DNA from: an uncultured Coriobacteriaceae bacterium
Lineage (GTDB): Bacteria > Actinomycetota > Coriobacteriia > Coriobacteriales > Atopobiaceae
DNA: 57,059 nucleotides
Assembly: GCA_902777325.1 (NCBI GenBank)
Contig: CACYTH010000030.1
Span: 1-57,059 of the forward strand
Direction of reading: 5' to 3'
The notes under the pieces are model-generated. The model did not search any database. It was not told where the DNA came from and saw only the letters and a program-made list of their open reading frames with translations. Positions 1-7,131 of the stretch are shown here, in pieces (position 1 is the stretch's first letter; each line of letters opens with the position of its first letter). Both the position numbers and the translations under genes were made by a program.

Positions 1-93
1 CGGGGGGCCGTGGGACAGGGGACGGGTTAGTGTCCCACCCGCTTCGAGGAAGCGGGTGGGACACTAACCCGTCCCCTGTCCCACGGCCCCCCG
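1..93. repeat. perfect inverted repeat, 45-bp arms
   Basis: Bases 1-45 are the exact reverse complement of bases 49-93, leaving a 3-base GAG loop. The arm begins CGGGGGGCCGTGGGACAGG and contains GGGAC/GTCCC sub-repeats. Similar GTCCC-rich sequence continues to about 120. The element lies just past the stop codon of the UvrA-like gene on the minus strand, so it could end that transcript. There is no T-run, and the arms are far longer than a usual terminator, so a dispersed palindromic repeat is also possible. Confidence 0.85.
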
Positions 94-126
94 TCCCAGT
101 CCCCCGTCCCACCCTGTCCCAGCAGG

Positions 127-2649
127 CTAGAGGTAGCGACCCGTCACGCTCTCGGGGCAGGCGGCCACGTCCTCGGGCGTTCCGGCGCACACGATGCGGC
201 CGCCCTGCACGCCACCGCCCGGGCCCATGTCGATCACCCAGTCGGCGTTGGCAATCATGTCCAGGTCGTGCTCGATGACCACCACCGTGGCACCGTTGGC
301 CACAAGTCCCTGCAGCACGCCGAGCAGCACCTCCACGTCCAACGGATGCAGGCCGATCGTGGGCTCGTCAAAGACGAAGAGCGCGTCGTCCTGGCGCTTG
401 CCCACCTCACCCGCGAGCTTGAGGCGCTGCGCCTCGCCGCCCGAGAGCGCAGGCGTGGCCTCGCCCAGCGTGAGGTAGCCCAGTCCCAGGTCGTGCAGAA
501 TCTGCAGCTTGGCACGGGCCTTGCGAAGCGTCCCCACGCGCCCCAGTGCCTCGTCCACGGTGAGCTCCATCAGCTCGGGGAGGCTCACGTAGCCGAGCTT
601 CTCGCCCTCGTGGCCACGGCTCGTGTGACGGCGCACCTTCCAGGCCTCCGGCGCGTAGCGCGAGCCGCCGCAGTCGGGGCAGGCAATCTCCACGTCAGGC
701 AAAAACTGCACGTCAAGCTGTATGGAGCCCGTTCCGTCGCAGGTCGGGCAGCGCAGGCTTCCGGTGTTGTAGGAGAAGTCGCCCATCTTGAGGCCGCGCT
801 CCTTGGCGTCGGTGGTCGCGGCAAAGGCGCGGCGCAGGTCGTCGAGCACGCCGGAGTAGGTCGCCACCGTGGAGCGCACGTTGGCGCCGATGGGCGTAGC
901 GTCGATGAGGTGAACGCGATTGAGCCCCTCCGCCTCGACCTCGCGCACGTGAGCGGGAAGCTTATCCCCCGCCACCTGTGCCTTGAGGGCGGGCACGAGC
1001 CCTTCGAGCACGAGCGTCGTCTTGCCCGAGCCGCTCACGCCCGTGACGGCGCAGAGCCGCCCGCGCGGGAACCACGTCTCCAGCGGCTGCACCGTGTGGA
1101 TCCTGCCCGTCACCAGGTGAACGGCGCCGCGCTCGAACATCTCCTCCGTGTCGCAGCGCTCGCGCACGCGCACCTGGCGCTCGCCGGTGAGAAAGCCGCC
1201 GATGCGCGAGCCCGGCGTCTGGGCGACCTCGTCCACCGTGCCCTGCGCGATGACCCTTCCGCCCTCGGCGCCCGAGCCCGGGCCTATCTCCAGAAGATGG
1301 TCCGCCTCGCGCAGCAGGCGCACGTCGTGGTCGACCACCACCACGGAGTTGCCGTCGGCCACGAGATCGTCCATCACCCCCAGCAGGCCGTCCACGTTGG
1401 AGGGGTGCAGACCGATGGAGGGCTCGTCCAGCACGTAGAGTACGCCGGTCGTGCGGTTGCGCACCGCGCGGGCTAGCTGGGCGCGCTGGCGCTCGCCCGT
1501 GGAGAGCGTGCCGCTGGCGCGGTCAAGCGAGAGGTAGCCCAGGCCAAGCTGGCGCAGGCGGTCCGCCGGCTCCACCGTCTCGCTCACGATGCTCTGCGCC
1601 ATGGGTCGCAGGTCCTCGGGCATCAGCTCGGGCACGCGCGCAAGCCAGACCACCAGCTCGTCGAGGGTCTTGGCGGTGGCCTGCGCGAGGTTGATCCCGT
1701 CGATCAGCGGTGCGCGGGCGGCGTCAGAGAGCCGCGTGCCCCCGCAGTCCGGGCACGGCGCCTCGGTGAGGTAGCGGGCCACGCGCTTGAGGCCCTTCTC
1801 GTCGGTCACCTTTGAGAGCGCGTTCTCCACGCTGTAGCGCGCGGAGTAGTAGGTGAAGTCCATCTCGCCGGCGGTGCCGGTCTTCTCGTTGTGATAGAGG
1901 AGATGGTACTTGTCGGGCGCCCCGTGCAGTACAAAGTCCTGCTGCTCGGGGGTGAGGTCGCGGTAGGGCACGTCGGTCGGGATGCCTGCCTGACGCGCTA
2001 TGTCCTTCATGAGCGACCACATGAGATGGCCCCACGGTGCGACGGCACCCTCGTCGATGGTCTTGCTCTCGTCGGGCACGAGAGTGCTCTCGTCAATGCT
2101 GCGCACGGTGCCCGTTCCCGCGCAGGTGGGACAAGCACCCTCGCTGTTGAAGGCAAGCGCCTCGGCGCCCGGCCCGTAGAAGTGCGCGCCGCACTCCGGG
2201 CACACCAGCTCCTGCTCGAGTGCCACCGCCATGCTGGGCTCCACGTAATGGCCGTTGGGGCACCGGTGGCTTCCCAGGCGGCTGAAGAGAAGGCGGAGGT
2301 GGTTGAGCAGCTCGGTGGACGTGCCAAAGGTGGAGCGCACGCCGGGGATGCCCGGCCGCTGGCGCAGCGCGAGGGCGGCGGGCACGTGCAGCACCTCGTC
2401 CACCTGCGCGCGGCCCGCCTGGCTGATGCGGCGGCGCGTGTAGGTGGAGAGGCTCTCCATGTACCTGCGGCTTCCCTCGGCGTAGAGCACGCCGAGGGCC
2501 AGGCTCGACTTGCCCGACCCGCTGACGCCGGCGATGCCCACCACCTCGCCGAGCGGCACCGTGACGTCGATGTTCTTGAGGTTGTGCACGCGCGCGCCGC
2601 GCACCTCGATGGTCGAGGGCGGCGTACGCACGATCTTCTGCTTGCTCAT
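127..2649 (-). CDS. UvrA-like ABC ATPase (short, UvrA2-type)
   Basis: 840 residues, excinuclease UvrA family. There are two ABC ATPase halves: Walker A GVSGSGKSS at about 41-49 and GVSGSGKTT in the second half, with signature motifs STGERQR and LSGGEAQR followed by LDEPSIGLHP and FDEPTIGLHP. Zinc-binding CxxC pairs are present (CPECG, CPTCAGTG, CPDCGG, CPTCDGTG). Canonical UvrA is about 940 residues. The shorter length and absence of a clear UvrB-binding insert after the first Walker A fit the UvrA2 or drug-resistance subclass, whose members are known from antibiotic producers. The start was chosen at MSKQKIV; upstream in-frame codons run into the neighbouring gene. It lies 25 bp downstream of aroDE on the same strand and is probably co-transcribed. 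The exact cellular role is uncertain. Confidence 0.88.
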   Translation of the reverse strand: MSKQKIVRTPPSTIEVRGARVHNLKNIDVTVPLGEVVGIAGVSGSGKSSLALGVLYAEGSRRYMESLSTYTRRRISQAGRAQVDEVLHVPAALALRQRPGIPGVRSTFGTSTELLNHLRLLFSRLGSHRCPNGHYVEPSMAVALEQELVCPECGAHFYGPGAEALAFNSEGACPTCAGTGTVRSIDESTLVPDESKTIDEGAVAPWGHLMWSLMKDIARQAGIPTDVPYRDLTPEQQDFVLHGAPDKYHLLYHNEKTGTAGEMDFTYYSARYSVENALSKVTDEKGLKRVARYLTEAPCPDCGGTRLSDAARAPLIDGINLAQATAKTLDELVVWLARVPELMPEDLRPMAQSIVSETVEPADRLRQLGLGYLSLDRASGTLSTGERQRAQLARAVRNRTTGVLYVLDEPSIGLHPSNVDGLLGVMDDLVADGNSVVVVDHDVRLLREADHLLEIGPGSGAEGGRVIAQGTVDEVAQTPGSRIGGFLTGERQVRVRERCDTEEMFERGAVHLVTGRIHTVQPLETWFPRGRLCAVTGVSGSGKTTLVLEGLVPALKAQVAGDKLPAHVREVEAEGLNRVHLIDATPIGANVRSTVATYSGVLDDLRRAFAATTDAKERGLKMGDFSYNTGSLRCPTCDGTGSIQLDVQFLPDVEIACPDCGGSRYAPEAWKVRRHTSRGHEGEKLGYVSLPELMELTVDEALGRVGTLRKARAKLQILHDLGLGYLTLGEATPALSGGEAQRLKLAGEVGKRQDDALFVFDEPTIGLHPLDVEVLLGVLQGLVANGATVVVIEHDLDMIANADWVIDMGPGGGVQGGRIVCAGTPEDVAACPESVTGRYL

Positions 2650-2674
2650 GCGATCATCTCCAGGGAGTTGGCGG

Positions 2675-4387
2675 CTACTGGGCCGAGAGGACCTCTTGCT
2701 CGACGGAGCGCGTGTCCATCTCCACGCCATACCAGATGGTCTCGCTCTCGGCGGCCTGCTCTAGGATCATGCCCAGGCCGCCGACGATCTTGCAGCCTGC
2801 GCCAACCGCGTCCCGCAGCAGCTGCGTGATGCGCGGAAGGTAGATGACGTCGGCCACGGCGAGGCCCTCGTGGAGCAGCGCCGGATCCACGAGCGTGTCG
2901 GTGCTCTGCTCGCCCATGCCCACCGACGTGCTGTTTACCAGCACCGTTGCCTGGTCGATGCACGCCTTGAGCTGCGCGGGGTCGCCAAGGTCGCGGCAGT
3001 TGACCTGGCAGGAGCAGCGCTCGGCCAGCCGGGCCTGCAGGCGCTCGACGTTTTGCCAGCTCGAGCGCCCCGGACGGCAGAACACGTCAATGCGCTCGGC
3101 CCCGTCGAGTGCCGCCTGCACCAGCACGGCACTCCCCGCGCCGCCGCAGCCCAAAAGCACCATGCGGGCACCCTCGCTCGCAACGCCGTGGGCGCGCAGG
3201 TTGCGCATGAAGCCCGCGCCGTCGGTGTTGTGGCCGCAGAGCCTGCCGTCGCGCTTGCTGATGACATTGACGGCACCGATGAGCTCGGCCGCGACGTCCA
3301 TCTCGTCGAGCAGGGGGATGACCGCCTGCTTGAAGGGCATGGTCACGTTTGCGCCGTCCCAGCCCTCCATGGCGCGCATGGCGCCCAGCACGGAGGGCAG
3401 CTGCTCGTCGCTGGCGACGTCAAAGCACAGGTAGCGCGTGTCGATGCCGAGGCGCGCGAACGAGTGATTGTGCATGGCCGGCGAGAGCGAGTGGCCCGTG
3501 GGATTGCCCAGAAGGCAGATCATGTGCGTGTGGCCGCTGATCTCCTTGGGAGCCTCAGGCGTCGTGGGCTCGGCGGGGCGGGGTGCCTCCTCCGCCGCGT
3601 CGTGTGTGGCGACGGGCTCGTCCGGTGCCGTCAGGTTGCGATGAATCGCCTCGAGCACCGGCAGCGCCTGGGAGAGCTCCACTTGCCCCGGGGCCGAGGC
3701 GCGGCCCAACGCGCAGAACGTGAGCGCACTGCCAAACACCTCGCCCGACAGGCGCGAGTTGGTGCCCGAGGCGCCCATGGCCATCGTCAGCAGCGGCACG
3801 TCGAGCTGCTCGCGCGCCTGCGACGTGGCGCGCATGAGGTCGTGGGTCTCCTGGTTGCTCTTTGACATGGCCGCCAGCTTGGGAATGTCCGCACCAAGCC
3901 CTGCCATGTGCACCAGCTGCGCACTCATCCAGTCGACGGAGGGCATGGCCGCAAAGTCGTGATGGGAGACGATGGTACGCACGCCATTGTCGTGCGCAAG
4001 CTTTGCCAGAGCGCCCACCAGGCGGTCGCCGAGGCCGATCTCCACGTCCACGAGATCCGCGCCGCGCGCCGTGATGACGGCGCAGGTCAGGAGCATCGCG
4101 CGCTCGGGGGCCAGCTCGATGTGGCCACCCTGGTCCTTGGAGCGCAGCGTAAAGATGAGCGGCGTGTCGGGCAGGGCGCTCATGAGCTCGCGACTTGTGG
4201 CAATGACCGCCACCTCGCTGTCGAGCGACCCAAAGAAGTCCGCGCGCCACTCCAGGCAGTCCGCGCCGGCCGCGACGGCGCGTTTGGCCGTGGCAAGCAG
4301 GCCCTCTCGGTCGGCATCCATCAGCGAGACGATCGTCTTCGTCCGGCCTTCTCCGATACGCACACCCTTTATCTCGAGCACTGCCAT
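2675..4387 (-). CDS. aroDE: bifunctional 3-dehydroquinate dehydratase / shikimate dehydrogenase
   Basis: 570-residue fusion of two consecutive shikimate-pathway enzymes. Residues about 1-255 are a type I dehydroquinase: Glu46 and Arg48 in CLEWRADFF, His143 in IVSHHDF and the Schiff-base Lys170 in GADIPKLAAM, the same numbers as the textbook enzyme. A Pro/Glu/Ala-rich linker follows (about 255-290). Shikimate dehydrogenase comes next: NPTGHSLSPAMHN, NVTMPFK (catalytic Lys), NTDGAGF (Asp) and the nucleotide-binding GCGGAGSA. It would convert 3-dehydroquinate to shikimate using NADPH in the cytosol. The start ATG has AGGAGG five bases upstream. Bacteria usually carry these as separate genes; fusions are known from Chlamydia and plants. 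The linker and all catalytic residues look intact. Confidence 0.95.
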   Translation of the reverse strand: MAVLEIKGVRIGEGRTKTIVSLMDADREGLLATAKRAVAAGADCLEWRADFFGSLDSEVAVIATSRELMSALPDTPLIFTLRSKDQGGHIELAPERAMLLTCAVITARGADLVDVEIGLGDRLVGALAKLAHDNGVRTIVSHHDFAAMPSVDWMSAQLVHMAGLGADIPKLAAMSKSNQETHDLMRATSQAREQLDVPLLTMAMGASGTNSRLSGEVFGSALTFCALGRASAPGQVELSQALPVLEAIHRNLTAPDEPVATHDAAEEAPRPAEPTTPEAPKEISGHTHMICLLGNPTGHSLSPAMHNHSFARLGIDTRYLCFDVASDEQLPSVLGAMRAMEGWDGANVTMPFKQAVIPLLDEMDVAAELIGAVNVISKRDGRLCGHNTDGAGFMRNLRAHGVASEGARMVLLGCGGAGSAVLVQAALDGAERIDVFCRPGRSSWQNVERLQARLAERCSCQVNCRDLGDPAQLKACIDQATVLVNSTSVGMGEQSTDTLVDPALLHEGLAVADVIYLPRITQLLRDAVGAGCKIVGGLGMILEQAAESETIWYGVEMDTRSVEQEVLSAQ

Positions 4388-4513
4388 GAGAACCTCCTGC
4401 CGCAATTTGCATCAGACAATCTTACCGCATGGGCCACAGGCAGCACGCCCGTGCACGCGAGGGTCAGCCTGCATGCCGGCAGCCAGTCACGCAGCCCTCT
4501 GCGCGTAGGCGGA

Positions 4514-4656
4514 AAGAAAACTCGAACCTGGTGCACTGGAGCCCGGGGACGAGCAAGAAAACGCGAACCTGGTGCACCCGCGCACAAGAACGAGTGCACC
4601 ACGAGCGCTATTTTCTTGCCGCCCCCATGGCCGCAGTGCACCAAGCTCGCATTCTC
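4514..4656. repeat. four-copy intergenic repeat, two direct and two inverted
   Basis: The 392-bp gap between aroDE and icd holds two forward copies of a roughly 23-base unit at 4514-4536 and 4555-4577 (core CGAACCTGGTGCAC, differing at one base). Two diverged inverted copies lie at 4594-4617 and 4636-4656 (both begin GTGCACCA). The transcript could fold into a large hairpin. The gap also has to hold promoters for both divergent genes, but I see no convincing -35/-10 pair. Confidence 0.7.
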
Positions 4657-4779
4657 GTGCCGGCCAGCGTCCGGGCGCGAGCGGGTCGGTCCCAACGTGA
4701 ACAAACGGCCACAAATGGAAGCGCTCCAACTCCCACAGGTACAATAGACCGACAGGCTGTGACACCAACGGAGGCACAC

Positions 4780-5985
4780 ATGACCAAGATTGCGATGAAG
4801 ACCCCGCTCGTCGAGATGGACGGCGACGAGATGACCCGCATCATCTGGCAGATGATCAAGGACGAGCTGATCTGCCCGTTTGTCGACCTCAAGACCGAGT
4901 ACTACGACCTCGGCCTGGAGAACCGCGAGGCCACCGGCGACCAGGTGACCGTCGACTCCGCAGAGGCCACCAAGCGCCTCGGCGTTGCCGTCAAGTGCGC
5001 GACCATCACCCCCAATGCCGCACGCATGGACGAGTACCACCTGAGCAACATGTGGAAAAGCCCCAACGGCACCATCCGCGCCATTCTCGACGGCACCGTG
5101 TTCCGCGCGCCTATCGTAGTCAAGGGCATCGAGCCGTACGTGCGCACCTGGAAGAAGCCCATCACCATCGCCCGTCACGCCTACGGTGACGTGTACAAGA
5201 ACACCGAGCTGCGCATTCCCGCGCCGGGCAAGGTCGAGCTGGTCTACACGCCGGCCGACGGCGGCGAGGAGGTGCGCGCCACGGTGCAGGAGTTCGACCA
5301 GCCGGGCATCGCGCAGGGCATCCACAATCTCGACGCGTCGATCGCCAGCTTCGCGCGCGCCAGCTTCGAGTACGCCCTCTCCACCAGCCAGGACATCTGG
5401 TTTGCCTCCAAGGACACCATCTCCAAGACCTACGACCACCGCTTCAAGGACATCTTCCAGGAGATCTTCGACCAGGAGTACAAGGAGCGCTTCGAGAAGG
5501 CCGGCATCACGTACTTCTACACCCTCATCGACGACGCGGTCGCACGCGTGATTCGCAGCGAGGGCGGCTTCATCTGGGCCTGCAAGAACTACGACGGCGA
5601 CGTGATGAGCGACATGCTCTCCACCGCATTCGGCAGCCTTGCCATGATGACCAGCGTGCTGGTGAGCCCGCATGGTTACTTTGAGTACGAGGCGGCCCAC
5701 GGAACCGTACAGCGCCACTACTACAAGCATCTCGCCGGCGAGGAGACGTCCACCAACTCGGTGGCCACGATCTTCGCCTGGACCGGAGCCCTACGTAAGC
5801 GCGGCGAGCTCGACGAGCTGCCCGAGCTGGTTGCCTTTGCCGATCGCCTCGAGCAGGCGACCATCGCCACCATCGAGGCGGGCAAGATGACTGGCGACCT
5901 CGCCGCGATCACCACGCTCGAGAACCCCACCAAGCTCAACACGCGCGACTTCATCATGGCCGTCGCCGGACGCCTGCAGGCGTAA
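4780..5985 (+). CDS. icd: NADP-dependent isocitrate dehydrogenase
   Basis: 401 residues, of the homodimeric, eukaryote-like NADP isocitrate dehydrogenase subfamily. It oxidatively decarboxylates isocitrate to 2-oxoglutarate and makes NADPH. Visible family features are [13 protein letters not shown] near the N-terminus, the substrate-binding stretch around KSPNGTIR, the metal-binding aspartates in LIDDAVA and in [10 protein letters not shown], and the coenzyme loop [11 protein letters not shown]. The start was placed at ATG 4780 because GGAGG lies five bases upstream and similarity begins there; a longer open frame upstream crosses the intergenic repeats and is not credible. Length is normal for the subfamily (about 400). 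In an anaerobe it most likely serves glutamate synthesis. A strong terminator follows. Confidence 0.96.
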   Translation: MTKIAMKTPLVEMDGDEMTRIIWQMIKDELICPFVDLKTEYYDLGLENREATGDQVTVDSAEATKRLGVAVKCATITPNAARMDEYHLSNMWKSPNGTIRAILDGTVFRAPIVVKGIEPYVRTWKKPITIARHAYGDVYKNTELRIPAPGKVELVYTPADGGEEVRATVQEFDQPGIAQGIHNLDASIASFARASFEYALSTSQDIWFASKDTISKTYDHRFKDIFQEIFDQEYKERFEKAGITYFYTLIDDAVARVIRSEGGFIWACKNYDGDVMSDMLSTAFGSLAMMTSVLVSPHGYFEYEAAHGTVQRHYYKHLAGEETSTNSVATIFAWTGALRKRGELDELPELVAFADRLEQATIATIEAGKMTGDLAAITTLENPTKLNTRDFIMAVAGRLQA

Positions 5986-6011
5986 CGAGAGTCGCACATC
6001 CAGTGAGACAT

Positions 6012-6047
6012 CGGGGCTCCCGAATTGCCATTCGGGAGCCCCGTTTG
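6012..6047 (+). terminator. intrinsic terminator after icd
   Basis: A 12-bp GC-rich stem (GGGGCTCCCGAA and TTCGGGAGCCCC) with a 6-base loop, followed by GTTTG. Confidence 0.85.
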
Positions 6048-6071
6048 TACGTCCCCACCCGTCATGCCAGA

Positions 6072-6108
6072 CCCCCGGGAGCGTTCCTTTTCGGAACCCT
6101 CCCGGGGG
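6072..6108 (-). terminator. hairpin downstream of the surface-protein locus
   Basis: CCCCCGGGAGCGTTCC pairs with GGAACCCTCCCGGGGG with one mismatch around a TTTTCG loop. It lies between convergent genes 30 bp past the surface-protein stop. No T-run is obvious on either side, so it is probably a terminator but not certainly. Confidence 0.6.
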
Positions 6109-6137
6109 CCTCAAACTGCCTATGGATCAGGCGCCCA

Positions 6138-6782
6138 CTAGCTCTTGCGACGCTTTAGGTAGATGCCTGCAGCAACGATTGCGACTCCAAGGCCAAGCAG
6201 GAAAGCAGCGGTTCCCGGATTGAACAGGTCGCTGGTTCTCGGCACGAGATGCCTCTTGGGAGGCTCGTTCTTGGGCGTGTGGCTGTTGGTGACCACATAT
6301 CCAGTCCCCGCGTCACCCGTGATCTCCGCGGTGTAGCCTTCGACCTCGTCCTCCGTGACCGTGTAGGCAATCGCCTTGCCACCCTCGTTCATGTCGAAAT
6401 TTGCGAAGCTGCCCTTCCAGCCGTTTGCGGCGCTCAGCTCGAGCGTAATGCCCGTGTCCTCGCCGTCAGCCAGCAGGTGCACGGTCACGCTCGCCGGACG
6501 GATTCCGTCCTTGTCGTCACCGTCGTCCCAGACCTTGGAGACGGGAACGTTGGTCTTGCCAGGCGTATGGATGTTGGTGACCACATACCCAGCCTCGGCA
6601 TCACCCGTGATGTCCGCAACGTAACCGCTGACGATGTCCTCCTCGACCGTGTAGGCGATCTTCTGGCCGCCCTCGTTCACGTTGAGGTCCGTGAAGGTTC
6701 CCTGCCAAGCGTTGTCATCGCTCAGCTCGATCGTCATGCCCGTGTCCTCGCCGTCGGCCAGCAGGTGCACGGTCACGCTTAT
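6138..6782 (-). pseudogene. C-terminal part of the surface protein: Cna-B repeats and wall anchor
   Basis: This stretch encodes most of one Cna-B-like repeat, a complete second repeat and a typical Gram-positive surface anchor: spacer, HLVPRTSD (a sortase-signal-like motif, not canonical LPXTG), a hydrophobic helix and a KRRKS tail. It is in the same frame as the main reading frame upstream but is cut off from it by two indels. It has no start codon or ribosome site of its own, since the open frame upstream of SVTVHLL is out-of-frame repeat sequence. As the sequence stands it would not be translated, leaving the big protein without its anchor. Confidence 0.75.
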
Positions 6783-7131
6783 CCCTGTCGTCGTCATCGT
6801 CCCAGACCTTGGAGACGGGCACGCTGGTCTTCTCAGGCGTATGGCTGTTGGTGACCGCATACCCGACCTCAGCATCTCCAGCGATCTCCGTGGTGTAGCC
6901 CTCGATCTCGTCCTCCGTGACCGTGTACACGATCGTCTGGCCGCTCTTCTTCTCGTCGAGCTCCTCGAAGCTGCCCTGCCAGGCGTTGTCGTCGCTCAGT
7001 TCGAGCGTCTTGCCGATATCCTCGCCATCGGCCAGCAGATGCACGGTCACGCTTCCCGCGCGGATGCCGTCCCTGTTGTCGTCGTCATCCCAGGTCTTGG
7101 TGACGGTCACGCTCGTCTTTCCCGGCACATG
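6274..7131 (-). repeat. tandem Cna-B-like repeats, 288-bp period
   Basis: The boundary word GGCGTATGG or a close variant occurs at 6274, 6562, 6836 and 7124. This gives units of 288, 274 and 288 bp, or 96 residues when intact. Each encodes a VSKVWDD..D.DGIR..SVTVHLLADGED ... YTVTEDE..GY...ITGDA..GYVVTN.HTP unit, the collagen-binding-protein B fold. The middle unit is exactly 14 bp short. A more diverged unit precedes them at about 7230-7510. Confidence 0.85.
6783..7128 (-). pseudogene. out-of-frame Cna-B repeat segment of the surface protein
   Basis: Between the two indels the repeat is readable only in another frame. It gives VPGKTSVTVTKTWDDDDNRDG through NSHTPEKTSVPVSKVWDD and then loses sense where the 14-bp deletion falls near 6780. 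The first slip lies around 7130-7142 in ACCACAACACCC. Removing two bases there would join ETTT directly to HVPGKTS, matching the HTPGKT joints of the other units. No ribosome site precedes it. Confidence 0.7.
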
